Source: Parabacteroides johnsonii DSM 18315 (GTDB lineage: Bacteria > Bacteroidota > Bacteroidia > Bacteroidales > Tannerellaceae). Taken from it: a stretch of 64,000 bases of DNA. The first letter of the stretch is position 1. The number at the start of each line of letters is the position of its first letter. Made by a program: the position numbers and the translations under genes. This document shows positions 17,591 to 26,573 of the stretch, one piece after another. The DNA is taken from the NCBI RefSeq assembly GCF_025151045.1, contig NZ_CP102285.1, positions 124,001 to 188,000 of the forward strand. The letters are read 5' to 3'. A model generated the notes under the pieces. That model was not told the origin of the DNA and searched no databases. It was given only the letters and a program-made list of their open reading frames with translations.

Positions 17591-17675
17591 CTATATACTT
17601 TTTTTATATAACAACATAATTACTGAATTATATATTTATGTAATTAAATAATTATATAAATACATAATCTTATAT
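17591..17675. repeat. AT-rich tract left of par genes
   Basis: Almost pure A/T with recurring TAATTA / ATAATT / TACATAAT words. A matching tract lies on the other side of the par pair (18785-18858), so both may be partition-protein binding arrays. Confidence 0.5.
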
Positions 17676-17682
17676 CTTTGTT

Positions 17683-18051
17683 TTATAATTCATTGAGTTT
17701 GTTTTTATTTTCCGAAATATACGTCATGATAATAGCCGCAGCCAAAGACCGCAGCGGAATATTACGACTCGCATTGACACGGATAAGTTCCAAATTTTTC
17801 TTGACGTCCTTGGGCAGCCAGATAGCAATGCCCTGTTCGTTGATGCCGGTGTATTTGGCAAGATTCTCCTCGAAAACCTTCATGTTGCCCCGCCGGGATC
17901 TGGCGACCTTTTGAGGTACATCGGCGTTTTTCTCCACATCTTTTTTATCGGATTCCACAGAGGTTTCGGGAGCGGTTATGTTACGAACGATTTGGTCAAG
18001 TCCCATGCTTGCCAATGGATTGTCTATTATGGGTCGATTATTTTTTGCCAT
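17683..18051 (-). CDS. ParA partner (small ParB/ParG- or TraB-like protein)
   Basis: 122 aa. A disordered N-terminus (Pro/Asp/Lys-rich) leads to a C-terminal segment GIAIWLPKDVKKNLELIRVNASRNIPLRSLAAAIIMTYI (in two parts), which reads as a beta-strand plus two helices, the ribbon-helix-helix pattern. The gene is 5 bp after parA and lies between two AT-rich repeat tracts, as for small centromere-binding partners (ParG-type). In Bacteroides elements the gene after the ParA homologue is a comparable DUF3408-like protein. RHH assignment is by eye. Confidence 0.6.
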   Translation of the reverse strand: MAKNNRPIIDNPLASMGLDQIVRNITAPETSVESDKKDVEKNADVPQKVARSRRGNMKVFEENLAKYTGINEQGIAIWLPKDVKKNLELIRVNASRNIPLRSLAAAIIMTYISENKNKLNEL

Positions 18052-18056
18052 AGCTC

Positions 18057-18713
18057 TTATTTGTTAATATGGAGTTCCTCAATGATTTTACTGAATGACG
18101 GCTCGATTGCCGCAAGTTGGTTTTTCTCCAACGGGTACAAGGTAGTATATCTTTTGACGGATACGCTTTGTTTGACTGTCGGCACGACCGTACCTACCAA
18201 GCCGAGAAATTCGGTGGTCTGTGTTCTTTGGCGCAGCTCTTCCGATTTCCGTTCGGAGGTGTTGATCCGGTTCGGTATAAACACAAGGTCAGCGGAAGAT
18301 ACTGTTTTCAGTGCCTTGACGAATATACCCGTTGCATCGACGGTATCCGCGTCAAACGATATGGGGATAATCGCTACGTCAGCCGATTTGTAGATGTATT
18401 CGAGATTGCGGTCATTCAAATTACCGGGGCAGTCTATCAGGACAATCCCCGGAACACTTTTCAGTTTGCCCATGACACGTTCAAGATGGCCTCTGTCCGA
18501 CGTGTCCAGCAACTCCACATTCCACGGAATTTGAGCTTCGGGAGCAACGTCCTTCTCCCGTTGTCGGTGACGATATAACGACGCTTGCAGGTCGGCGTCG
18601 ATGGCTATGACGGGACAACCTTTCTCTGCAAGGTAACTTGCAAACAGGGCACAGAGCGTGGTTTTCCCGACACCTCCTTTAATATTGCTGAATATGATAA
18701 TTTTATTCTTCAT
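18057..18713 (-). CDS. parA: ParA-family ATPase
   Basis: 218 aa. Deviant Walker A FSNIKGGVGKTTLCALFASYL (the KGGVGKTT loop at ~11-18), Walker A' IDADLQASLYRHRQ (~38-51), Walker B VLIDCPGN (~91-98). Short, without an N-terminal HTH, so Type Ib (ParF-like) rather than P1 ParA. It drives element partition or, in CTn-type elements, helps transfer. Promoter TTG/TATATTTG lies 34 bp upstream. Confidence 0.92.
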   Translation of the reverse strand: MKNKIIIFSNIKGGVGKTTLCALFASYLAEKGCPVIAIDADLQASLYRHRQREKDVAPEAQIPWNVELLDTSDRGHLERVMGKLKSVPGIVLIDCPGNLNDRNLEYIYKSADVAIIPISFDADTVDATGIFVKALKTVSSADLVFIPNRINTSERKSEELRQRTQTTEFLGLVGTVVPTVKQSVSVKRYTTLYPLEKNQLAAIEPSFSKIIEELHINK

Positions 18714-18746
18714 CGCTTACTGCTTTATAGGTTGTTGTTTCTAACG

Positions 18747-18777
18747 CAAATATAATGTCTTTTACTTGATATACCAA
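18747..18777 (-). promoter_or_regulatory. parA promoter
   Basis: On the minus strand: TTG (18775-18777), 20 bp, TATATTTG (18747-18754). Spacing and sequence match the Bacteroidetes consensus. It abuts the AT-rich repeat tract at 18785, so a partner protein bound there could repress it. Confidence 0.6.
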
Positions 18778-18784
18778 CAATTTT

Positions 18785-18962
18785 CATATATAATTATATA
18801 TTTAATATCTTATATAATTATATAATTACATAATTACATAATTAAATAAACATATAATAGCTTTGGAAATCAGTGCTATATATGGTTTTATATGGGATTT
18901 GAAGTGATGTTAGAGCAACATCGACAACTTGGGTGTATGTTATATAACTATATAATTAAGTA
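18785..18962. repeat. AT-rich repeat region upstream of parA (candidate centromere)
   Basis: 18785-18858 contains ATATAATTATATA and repeated ATAATTACATAATTAC words. A second patch at 18940-18962 reads TATATAACTATATAATTA. Between them is ATGTT-AGAGC-AACAT (18907-18921). There is no gene in the 344 bp between parA and the recombinase gene. Best read as parC/parS-type binding sites. Confidence 0.5.
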
Positions 18963-19057
18963 ATGGCGCTTGCCGTCCAAGATATGAGCCTGTATCAGTC
19001 TTGTTGCCTGCTGCGGAGCTGTTTTCAGTCAATAAGGCGCAACTTCTCTTTTTGTGA

Positions 19058-19708
19058 CTATTCTTCCGCAGAGTCGTCTTTCTTTTTCCTTTTTCCCAGA
19101 GGGCCGCTGAATTTCCCGCGATTAAGTTTCACGTTATTTTTGTTGAGTACACGGAAAACCGAACTCCGGCTTGAGAACCCGCTGACAGCCCAGATGTCGT
19201 CAATCGAATAGCCGTTATTGTACATATCCACGATACTGCTTTCCCGATTTTTCCGGTCGTCTTTGGGAATGGCTTTCATTTTCTTCATCGGGGGTCTGAT
19301 ATTTTGTTGTAAACGCATGACATGAGCGGAAGCCTTACGCAATGCAGCCGTCTCTTCCGGAAACGCCCCGAACATTTCCAGTACATTGGCAGCCGTCGTT
19401 TCGGGAAACATATCTCCCCGTGAATCTATCTTGTCGTGAAGAGATATAATGCGTATCACCTTTATTCGGCAAAATTCGATAAATGACACAAGCTCGCGAA
19501 CTCCACGCATGGCATTGCTGAATTTTGACACGACAATTTCATCACCCCTTCCAAGGGTTGCTATGAGTTGTTTCCACTGCGGCCGAAGCGTTTCGTGCTC
19601 GACCGGTTCTTCCACTATCTGTACACAACCATACTGGCGCATCCACTCCTTGTCTGATTCGAAAGTGTCGTAATGATTTGCCTTAAATATATAACCGACT
19701 TTTGCCAT
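19058..19708 (-). CDS. Serine recombinase-like protein, catalytic residues degenerate
   Basis: 216 aa. Overall resolvase plan: N-terminal strand KVGYIF, LIATLGRGDEIVVSKFSNAMRGVRELVSFIEF (in parts, ~50-80), IDSRG, C-terminal HTH GYSIDDIWAVSGFSSRSSVFRVL. However, the YARVS(T) nucleophile position reads GYIFKAN, the DRLGR motif reads FSNAMRG, and the FER motif is lost. A basic tail (GKRKKKDD) follows. It is probably a DNA-binding resolvase relative without cleavage activity, perhaps regulating the par block it precedes. An active variant using another Ser cannot be excluded. Confidence 0.75.
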   Translation of the reverse strand: MAKVGYIFKANHYDTFESDKEWMRQYGCVQIVEEPVEHETLRPQWKQLIATLGRGDEIVVSKFSNAMRGVRELVSFIEFCRIKVIRIISLHDKIDSRGDMFPETTAANVLEMFGAFPEETAALRKASAHVMRLQQNIRPPMKKMKAIPKDDRKNRESSIVDMYNNGYSIDDIWAVSGFSSRSSVFRVLNKNNVKLNRGKFSGPLGKRKKKDDSAEE

Positions 19709-19737
19709 ACCGTTGTATGCTATTTATATAACAATCG

Positions 19738-19745
19738 CAAAAGTA
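19738..19745 (-). promoter_or_regulatory. -7 box for recombinase-like gene
   Basis: TACTTTTG on the minus strand, 29 bp before the ATG at 19708. Confidence 0.5.
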
Positions 19746-19764
19746 CAAGTTTTATTTGAACAAG

Positions 19765-19859
19765 AATCATACTTTGCGTGAAAACTTTATAAAATCATAC
19801 TCCATATTTTCTTTTTGTTGCTTTTATTTTCATTGCAAAATCATATTTCAAAGTATGAT
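19765..19859. promoter_or_regulatory. ATCATACTTTG inverted repeats in divergent intergenic region
   Basis: ATCATACTTTG (~19766-19776) and its inverse CAAAGTATGAT (19849-19859) flank an AT-rich segment; further ATCATA words at ~19794, ~19840 and ~19961. They lie between the recombinase-like gene and the lipoprotein gene and are plausible operator copies. Confidence 0.4.
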
Positions 19860-19914
19860 ATTAAAATTTGCCTAAAATATGATTTTTCACTGTATATGTC
19901 CTAAAAATAATGAT

Positions 19915-19922
19915 TAGATTTG
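19915..19922 (+). promoter_or_regulatory. -7 box for mobilization-block operon
   Basis: TAGATTTG, 21 bp upstream of ATG 19944, matches TAnnTTTG. Confidence 0.45.
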
Positions 19923-19943
19923 CGGCGTTTGAAATAAATTCGC

Positions 19944-20990
19944 ATGATTGGAGATAAAAAATCATACTTAAAAAGCAAGGCATTGACTGCCGGAATATCT
20001 GCCGTTTCAATGGCCGTTATCATACTTACATCTTGTGACGGATGGAATGGCAAACGACTGTCTGAAACCGAATATGATCCTGCCGGTGTATATAGGGAGT
20101 ACCTGTCCGAAATACGAAAGCCGGACGAGCTTCCTTTCGGAGACTTGGCGGCACAGCTCATGGTTTGGCGGACAATCAGAGATTCTGTGTTCACCCATAT
20201 CCGGAAAGACACGACCTTGCATACCGGTACACATGAAAAATGTGCCTTGTTGCATGATTCCATACGTGCGGAGTTCTCTCGGCTTGTTTTGTCGAGACCG
20301 CGTACTTACAAAGAGGTACTCGCTCTGAAAGAACAGTTTTCTCCTTATGCCGGAGATGAAGAACTGCGCCGTTCGGCAGAGGAGATTCGCCCGTTCTTTG
20401 CCGCTTTGGATAAACGCCCGGCCTGCCGGGGTAACAGCATTCAAGTCCGTTCGGCATACCATACGCTGCTCTCGGAAACCCTGACTAACGGCATACATAG
20501 CCGTAAAGACCTGATGGAATTTATCGAAAAGGAAGATGCCGTTTACCGTGCTTTTCTTGTCGGCCTGCACGATTTAGGGCAGGCAAATGTGTCCGACATT
20601 ACCCGTGATACGGAAAAGTGCTGTTCCGAGATATTCCTCGCTGCCCAGCGAAAGGAAATTACCTATAAAGAGGCTACAACCTGTATGGCTATGCGGACGA
20701 ACCGTCGGCTGATACAAAATGTACGAACCTGTCTCGATGACATACGCCGGGGAATGGTCAAGTCCCCCCAGCAGGCACATGCCTATATCTGGATGATTTT
20801 GCAACCCTACGTCTTGCTGGACGATTTCTGTATGATGTTGCTTTCGCCCGAAGACAAGGCGGCACTTGACGAAATTGCGGAGGAAACGCCCCGTGCGTTC
20901 GAAACGTTGCATCAGGTTCTGCAATCGGACAGCAACCGGCTGCCGGAGCTGCCGGGAATGCTCATGGAAATATTTATCGCTTCAATGTAA
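19944..20990 (+). CDS. Element lipoprotein of unknown function
   Basis: 348 aa. N-terminal signal with lipobox (AVIILTSC, Cys ~31); the mature part is helical and rich in charged residues with no motif I recognise. It opens a rightward series of small genes leading to the relaxase. A surface or entry-exclusion role is possible from position alone. Confidence 0.6.
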   Translation: MIGDKKSYLKSKALTAGISAVSMAVIILTSCDGWNGKRLSETEYDPAGVYREYLSEIRKPDELPFGDLAAQLMVWRTIRDSVFTHIRKDTTLHTGTHEKCALLHDSIRAEFSRLVLSRPRTYKEVLALKEQFSPYAGDEELRRSAEEIRPFFAALDKRPACRGNSIQVRSAYHTLLSETLTNGIHSRKDLMEFIEKEDAVYRAFLVGLHDLGQANVSDITRDTEKCCSEIFLAAQRKEITYKEATTCMAMRTNRRLIQNVRTCLDDIRRGMVKSPQQAHAYIWMILQPYVLLDDFCMMLLSPEDKAALDEIAEETPRAFETLHQVLQSDSNRLPELPGMLMEIFIASM

Positions 20991-21010
20991 AGTCAATAAC
21001 AATACACAAT

Positions 21011-21463
21011 ATGATTATGCTACGACATTTTTTAGACGATTTCATGTCACTCGTTCCCCTGCAACTGCCGCAGTTGCTCGATGTGACAACGATGGAAGAG
21101 CCGCAATTCTATGGCGATTATGTCCTGCTCACGTTTCCGTTACGGGACCCGTATGACTTGGAAGAGGTAATGGATATGTTCGAAGATGATATGGAACTGA
21201 TCACCCTCTATCACCACATTCCGGCGGGAATGGGAAATTTCGGACACAGCACATGTGCTTATTCCAATCCCGCTTTCGGACAGATGTTCAAAATGAATGC
21301 GAAAACGGATACCGACGGCAAAGTCAAACATATCGTTGCGACCATTTACGACTCGCTGGAACTGATGTACGGCGACTTGTGTCTCGATTTGAAACTGCAC
21401 TCCGAAAGCGGGCATTTCAAATACAAGAAAGAACAGGAAGACGTGCTGATGGATTTCATGTGA
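21011..21463 (+). CDS. Hypothetical mobile-element protein
   Basis: 150 aa, soluble, acidic in the middle (MDMFEDDMELITLYHH). No signal peptide, no motif recognised. It follows the lipoprotein gene by 20 bp in the same direction, so probably co-transcribed. Confidence 0.55.
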   Translation: MIMLRHFLDDFMSLVPLQLPQLLDVTTMEEPQFYGDYVLLTFPLRDPYDLEEVMDMFEDDMELITLYHHIPAGMGNFGHSTCAYSNPAFGQMFKMNAKTDTDGKVKHIVATIYDSLELMYGDLCLDLKLHSESGHFKYKKEQEDVLMDFM

Positions 21464-21520
21464 TAAATCCCGCTCAAATGAACACGAAGCATTGCAATAA
21501 AATGTGAAACCCCTTGCACT

Positions 21521-21916
21521 ATGCGAAATACGATATACCGACAGCTTATTTTCTGCATCGACGCATACCGGACATGGATAGAGGTTGCCGACAGCAATCT
21601 CTACAAGGAGCATGTCATTTCGAGAAATACCCGAACCGACTACCTCGTGTCCCGTACACTGGCCCTGCGAGTATTCAAAGCGCATGGGACATACGAAAAA
21701 GGTATGTCATGGACGATTCCCGAATATGAACTGGACAAGGCATTGGCAGCTTACCGCAAACAAAACGGATCATTCAAATCCCGCATGAAAAAGGGCGGCG
21801 CCTATCTCACGGCTGAAGATGCCGAGAACATTATCCGGCTGGCCACCTACGGCGTTGTCCGGTTGGAGCTCGTGGTACGTCCTGTTTACATACCCTCAAA
21901 ACCCTATTACCTATGA
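21521..21916 (+). CDS. Hypothetical mobile-element protein
   Basis: 131 aa, basic (many Arg/Lys), no membrane segment. The N-terminal half is helical (LIFCIDAYRTWIEVAD); the central KQNGSFKSRMKKGG could bind nucleic acid. Its stop overlaps the next start (ATGA), coupling it to the membrane protein. Confidence 0.5.
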   Translation: MRNTIYRQLIFCIDAYRTWIEVADSNLYKEHVISRNTRTDYLVSRTLALRVFKAHGTYEKGMSWTIPEYELDKALAAYRKQNGSFKSRMKKGGAYLTAEDAENIIRLATYGVVRLELVVRPVYIPSKPYYL

Positions 21917-22434
21917 CTTGGATTATATTGCAATTCCTCTTTCTTATGTTGCCGGTTGCATTGCCGCTGGTATTGTACAAAAGCAGACATCGTTTCATGG
22001 CAAAGTTCCACGTTGCGATGGTTCGAAGCGCCAAAGCCCGCAGGCTTTACACACAAATAGTGCTCGTCCTGCTGCTCCTGTTTCATTATGTCTTTACGAA
22101 TGGACACATCGGCGAGTTCGGTGTCGTGCTTTCCACCATAGTATGTGCCGTTATGTTCTCTTCCAAACGAGTGGACAAATGGTTGCGGTATTTGCTTGAC
22201 CGACCACGGGCATTTGCCGTTTACGCACTTGTGGCAGTGGTCATCGGTTTCGTTCCGCATCTGTACACGATGGCCGTTACCATTGCTTTTATTCTATTGG
22301 CGGCATTGTTCTATCCTTCTTCGAAGAGTTTGTCCGAACCGGAAGATGGAAACGAAGGAGTTGGCCGGACAAAACATGCCGAAACATCTGCCAACAGTTA
22401 TTCCGATAATCATCACGCCGGGTTGCCGCGATAA
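21913..22434 (+). CDS. Membrane protein, four to five TM segments
   Basis: 173 aa. Hydrophobic segments at ~4-21 (IILQFLFLMLPVALPLVL), ~48-62, ~70-82, ~100-115 and ~118-135, with a polar C-terminal tail. The family is unknown to me. Coupled to the preceding gene; may anchor transfer-related functions. Confidence 0.55.
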   Translation: MTWIILQFLFLMLPVALPLVLYKSRHRFMAKFHVAMVRSAKARRLYTQIVLVLLLLFHYVFTNGHIGEFGVVLSTIVCAVMFSSKRVDKWLRYLLDRPRAFAVYALVAVVIGFVPHLYTMAVTIAFILLAALFYPSSKSLSEPEDGNEGVGRTKHAETSANSYSDNHHAGLPR

Positions 22435-22489
22435 TGCGGATAGTGGCAGCCTTGACAAATCCGCACAATATATAATCAAACAAAAGGGA

Positions 22490-23338
22490 ATGAAAATGAA
22501 AAATAGAAATGAAATGTCCGCCACCATATTGGCGAATGTAGAGGTGTTCGACTACCTCAAAGAGAAAGTCGGCGAACGGAAAACGAGAACGGAAGCCTAT
22601 TGCGATTTGTTGGACAAAGCACTGGCAGGTTTCGTTTCTCCCTTTTTAAGAAAACAGGATTACGAACTTCAATCCTGCCAATGCCATGTAACGATTTCCG
22701 ACCTTGCTGCGGAATGGCACTGGCATCGGGCCACTGTCCGCTCCTTTTTGGACACGCTGGAATCGCTCGGCCAGTTGGAAAGAATCCGGTTGACAAAGAG
22801 TGTCATTATCACCATGTCCTTGCAGACCGCCCACTCTTCGAAAGATAACGATGTACAAAATCAGACAGACCTTGCCATGCAATTACGTGAGGCGTTGTCC
22901 GATTGGATAACTGGCAAAGCAAGCGCCGAAGACACCGGCAAGGCGTGTGGACAGTTGGTTCGCCGAGCTTTAGCCGATATAGGCTTACAAGATATTTACC
23001 CGCCCGATGACATGCACGTTAATCTTAGCATGTCTGCCAGACACGATGAGAAGGGGCTGGTGGATATTCGCACGACGGCATTGGAGAATATCGCATTGGC
23101 AGCCATGCAGCGCGTGCTTCGCAAGTCGAGGTTCGATGATTGTTTGGATATTCTCGATTTCTTCCGCCTCGACCTTGGTGGGGACTGGGCAGGATTCATC
23201 GAGACCTCGAAAGAACTTGTAGAACTGATTTTGAATCCTGAATCGACCGTTGATATGGATGAAGAAGAATACCCGCTCAAATCGCTTCGCAAACCCTTTT
23301 TATCCCTTGTGGCAAGGGCGCAGGAAGCTGCGAATTAA
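22490..23338 (+). CDS. Winged-helix protein before oriT/relaxase
   Basis: About 282 aa. Residues ~55-100 (CHVTISDLAAEWHWHRATVRSFLDTLESLGQLERI in parts) form a clear helix-turn-helix: DLAAEW-turn-RATVRSFLDTLE. The rest is helical and acidic. It starts at ATG 22490 (or 22496) after GGGAATGAAA; the long in-frame extension to 22145 overlaps the membrane-protein gene. Immediately followed by the oriT-like region and relaxase, so it is a candidate relaxosome accessory factor or repressor. Confidence 0.6.
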   Translation: MKMKNRNEMSATILANVEVFDYLKEKVGERKTRTEAYCDLLDKALAGFVSPFLRKQDYELQSCQCHVTISDLAAEWHWHRATVRSFLDTLESLGQLERIRLTKSVIITMSLQTAHSSKDNDVQNQTDLAMQLREALSDWITGKASAEDTGKACGQLVRRALADIGLQDIYPPDDMHVNLSMSARHDEKGLVDIRTTALENIALAAMQRVLRKSRFDDCLDILDFFRLDLGGDWAGFIETSKELVELILNPESTVDMDEEEYPLKSLRKPFLSLVARAQEAAN

Positions 23339-23341
23339 ACC

Positions 23342-23524
23342 GGGGCGGAAATCGAATGTATAATCCGGACAATCCGCCCCGCTCTAAAGTACGAGCACCC
23401 TGCCATTTTTAGATGGCAAACGGGCTTGCCCGTCTGCCACGGAACAAAGGGAGTGGGGAGCCTAATACCCCACCTGCCTGACGTCGGTGGGATGGGTGTC
23501 CAAACAAGCAGCAAGCTGGGACAC
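23342..23524 (+). other. oriT-like region with five inverted repeats
   Basis: Stems: GGGGCGGA/TCCGCCCC (23342-23380), TGCCAT/ATGGCA (23401-23418), CGGGC/GCCCG (23421-23432), TGGGG/CCCCA (23454-23472) overlapping CCCACC/GGTGGG (23469-23491), and GTGTCC/GGGACAC (23496-23524). It is the only long gene-free stretch next to the relaxase (relaxase ATG 23557) and is rich in G+C hairpins, as in origins of transfer. The first stem may double as a terminator. The nick site is not identified. Confidence 0.65.
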
Positions 23525-23556
23525 GGGGGGATTATCCAAAGTAACGAAAAAACGAT

Positions 23557-25014
23557 ATGGTAAATGCGAAACAAGTGCTTGATGTGCAGGTATCCAAAGG
23601 CATCACCACGGCACAGAGCAACGAACATCAGCGCAGGCGCAGCGAACAGGCCGAGAAGTATGCCATGAGTAAGGGCAATTACGATCCCACACGCAAAGGA
23701 CTGAACTTCGAAATTGCGCCCGGAAGGAAAGTGCGCCCCATTGATACGAGCCGCAGCATTCCGCAGCGGATGGCCGACATACTGAACCGGAGAGGTATCA
23801 AAGATCCCAACGAAGGACTGGCGGAACCGAAATATCGCACGGTGGTCAATATCATTTTCGGCGGTTCCCGACAACGGATGCACGAACTCGCTTTCGGCAA
23901 ACAGCCTGTGGACTTCGAGAAGGGGGCGGACAATTCCCGTATCGTCCGTAAACCTGAAATCGAAGACTGGGCGAAAGATGTCTATTCGTTCGTATGTGAC
24001 AAATACGGTGAACAGAACATAGCCGCTTTCATTGTACATCTCGACGAGTTGAACCCACACGTACATTGCACGCTTCTGCCGATAAAAGACGGACGCTTTG
24101 CATACAAGGAAATCTTCGCAGGAAAAGACAAGTTCGAGTACAGTGCCAGAATGAAACAGTTGCATACCGACTTCTTTACCGAGGTCAATTCGAAGTGGGG
24201 GATGTCGAGAGGAAGAAGTATCGCCGAAACCGGAGCGCGGCACAGAACAACCGAAGAGTATCGCCGTATGCTGTCGGAAGAATGTACGACTATGGAGGAA
24301 CGCATAGACCGTCATCAGGAAGTATTGTCGGCTCTCCATTCGGATATTCGACTGGCAGAACGCAGGGTTAAGGGTCTGACCTCTATGGTCGAGAACTTAA
24401 AACAAGAGATGGCCGAAAAAGAAGCACAGCTGTCGGCACTCGAAGGTGATTTGAACGCTCAAAAGGGAGACGCCATTGCCCTTTCAGCCCGGAAAGAAAA
24501 ACTTGAAAAGGAGCTGTCTTCTATCCAGTCGAAACTGGCAGACAAACAAGAAAAGTTGCAGGTAGCCGACAAGCGGCTTTCCGATCTGAAAGAGAACATG
24601 AATGCCGTTCAGGAACGTACCGAGGAACTGAAAGAGGAAGCCTATAAATACTCCCGCGATGTCCATTCCAAAGTGGATAGTTTGCTTAAAGATGCCATGC
24701 TGGAAGAAATGGTCAATGAACACCGGAATATATCGGCACGACTGGAACTTCCGCAACAGCGACTGTTCAGCGGCACTCTCGTACAATCCGTAGCCGAACG
24801 TGGCACGGAAGTCATGCACTGCGCTACGTTATTGTTTCTCGGTATGATCGATGATGCCACGACTTTTGCCGAAACACACGGCGGCGGAGGGGGTGGAAAC
24901 GACCTCAAATGGGGACGGGACGAAGACGAGGACAACCGGGCATGGGCGCTCCGTTGTATGCGAATGGCGTGCTGTATGATGCGCCCGGTCATCGGCAAGA
25001 AGACGAAGCGCTAA
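23557..25014 (+). CDS. mobV: MobV-family relaxase
   Basis: 485 aa. N-terminal Pre/Mob fold; motif III FIVHLDELNPHVHCTLLPI (~165-183) has the HxDExxPHxH metal triad of MobV relaxases. Motif I region includes NIIFGGSRQRMHE; motif II is less clear. Residues ~240-370 are a long coiled coil (LAERRVKGLTSMVENL ... KEKLEKELSSI). A Gly-rich stretch (HGGGGGGNDL) precedes a Cys/Met/Arg-rich tail. It nicks oriT and stays on the 5' end of the transferred strand. Downstream of the stem-loop cluster that is its probable target. Confidence 0.9.
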   Translation: MVNAKQVLDVQVSKGITTAQSNEHQRRRSEQAEKYAMSKGNYDPTRKGLNFEIAPGRKVRPIDTSRSIPQRMADILNRRGIKDPNEGLAEPKYRTVVNIIFGGSRQRMHELAFGKQPVDFEKGADNSRIVRKPEIEDWAKDVYSFVCDKYGEQNIAAFIVHLDELNPHVHCTLLPIKDGRFAYKEIFAGKDKFEYSARMKQLHTDFFTEVNSKWGMSRGRSIAETGARHRTTEEYRRMLSEECTTMEERIDRHQEVLSALHSDIRLAERRVKGLTSMVENLKQEMAEKEAQLSALEGDLNAQKGDAIALSARKEKLEKELSSIQSKLADKQEKLQVADKRLSDLKENMNAVQERTEELKEEAYKYSRDVHSKVDSLLKDAMLEEMVNEHRNISARLELPQQRLFSGTLVQSVAERGTEVMHCATLLFLGMIDDATTFAETHGGGGGGNDLKWGRDEDEDNRAWALRCMRMACCMMRPVIGKKTKR

Positions 25015-25068
25015 CTGGCAAATGCGCTATAAGAATTAGAAACAAACAACATGTAAAATCATTAGAGT

Positions 25069-26532
25069 ATGACGAAAAATATCATTTTTATTTTCGCGGT
25101 GCTATGCTCGTTGCAGGCACAAGCGAATGTACAACCTTCGGATAGGGATACTGTACACAGCGTACCTCTTTATAATAAAACGGAATTGCTTCAACCGATA
25201 CAGCCCGTTTATCTTGACGGAGTGGTTATGCCGATTTTCCGAAGTGGCAACTGGTTTGTCAGCATGGCCGGCGGTGCAACCGCTTTCCTCGGTACTCCGC
25301 TCGGCTGCGAGGATCTTTTCGGACGGTTGAAACCTTCGTACAGCTTCGCTGTCGGTAAATGGTTCTCACCGACTGTCGGGGCACGCATCAATTACAACGG
25401 CTTGCAATTCAAAGACGGAACACTGTCCACACAAGAGTACCATTACGTTCATGCCGATTTATTGTGGAATGTTCTCGGACGCAGTTACACGAGGCAAGAG
25501 CAAGTCCGTTGGACGCTTGCGCCTTTCGCCGGTGTCGGACTGGTTCATAACGCCGATAACGGGCATAATCCGTTTGCTATCTCTTATGGCGTGCAAGGAC
25601 AGTATCGTATCTCCAAGCGGGTCAGTGCTCTTGTGGAACTCTCCGGCATGACTACATTTCAAGACTTCGACGGATATGGCAAACCCAACCGCTTCGGCGA
25701 TCACATGCTGTCGCTTACAGCCGGATTTTCTTTCAATATCGGAAAGGTAGGATGGAAACGGGCTATCGACGTAAGCCCTTATATCCGTCGTGATGAATGG
25801 CTTGTCGATTATGTCAATGTGCTATCGGAAGAGAACAGACGCTATGCCGGCCGACATGACAAAGACCGCCGGGCTCTTGTCGAATTGAAGAAGATATTGG
25901 AGGTAGAGGGATTGCTCGATACCTATGCACACCTCTTTGATGATGACAGCCTGAACAACGACGGTTATCCTGTGAATAATTACAGTGGATTGAACTCTCT
26001 TCGGGCAAGGTTGAAGAACCGGCGTTGGGATGGCAAGTCTGTTTTTGACGGACAGCCGTCAAACGGGAATACACAAGCCTTGGCCGCACAGGACATACCA
26101 AAGAGTGTTCAGGACAGTGTACCCGATTCTGGAAAAGGGAAGTACGTCAATCCTGCCGATAGCACTTCCACGGAGTATATCGCTCTTATGCAGTCCGGAA
26201 ATGAATGTATCGGTTCTCCGATATATTTCTTCTTTGAACTCGGTACAGCCCGGTTGACAGACGTTTCCCAGTTAATCAATCTGGACGAACTGGCACGAGT
26301 AGCGAAGAAATACGGGTTATCCGTGGCCGTAATAGGGGCAGCTGACAGTGCGACCGGTACAGTTGACATAAACGATACGTTGAGCGCTTTGAGAGCCGAT
26401 TATATCGCAACGGAACTGAATAAACGAGGATTACCGGCAGAGAACATCACCAAAAATGCGATGGGCGGTATTTCCGATTACTCTCCGGAAAAAGCCAATA
26501 GGCATACCAAAATAATGCTTTATTTCAAATAG
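25069..26532 (+). CDS. OmpA-family outer-membrane protein
   Basis: 487 aa. Signal peptide (FIFAVLCSLQAQA). Residues ~55-220 are an eight-strand-type barrel (NWFVSMAGGATAFLGTP ... HMLSLTAGFSFNIGK). A linker follows, then a C-terminal OmpA-like domain (SPIYFFFELGTARLTD ... LARVAKKYGLSVAVIGAADS ... NRHTKIMLYF), normally peptidoglycan-binding. The LRxxx basic motif of classical OmpA is partly changed (SALRADYIATELNKRG). Follows the relaxase by 54 bp. Such OmpA-like proteins are common on Bacteroidales elements; may stabilise mating contacts. Confidence 0.82.
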   Translation: MTKNIIFIFAVLCSLQAQANVQPSDRDTVHSVPLYNKTELLQPIQPVYLDGVVMPIFRSGNWFVSMAGGATAFLGTPLGCEDLFGRLKPSYSFAVGKWFSPTVGARINYNGLQFKDGTLSTQEYHYVHADLLWNVLGRSYTRQEQVRWTLAPFAGVGLVHNADNGHNPFAISYGVQGQYRISKRVSALVELSGMTTFQDFDGYGKPNRFGDHMLSLTAGFSFNIGKVGWKRAIDVSPYIRRDEWLVDYVNVLSEENRRYAGRHDKDRRALVELKKILEVEGLLDTYAHLFDDDSLNNDGYPVNNYSGLNSLRARLKNRRWDGKSVFDGQPSNGNTQALAAQDIPKSVQDSVPDSGKGKYVNPADSTSTEYIALMQSGNECIGSPIYFFFELGTARLTDVSQLINLDELARVAKKYGLSVAVIGAADSATGTVDINDTLSALRADYIATELNKRGLPAENITKNAMGGISDYSPEKANRHTKIMLYFK

Positions 26533-26573
26533 AACTTTTTGTTCGTAATAATACACAATTTTTTTCATTTGGA

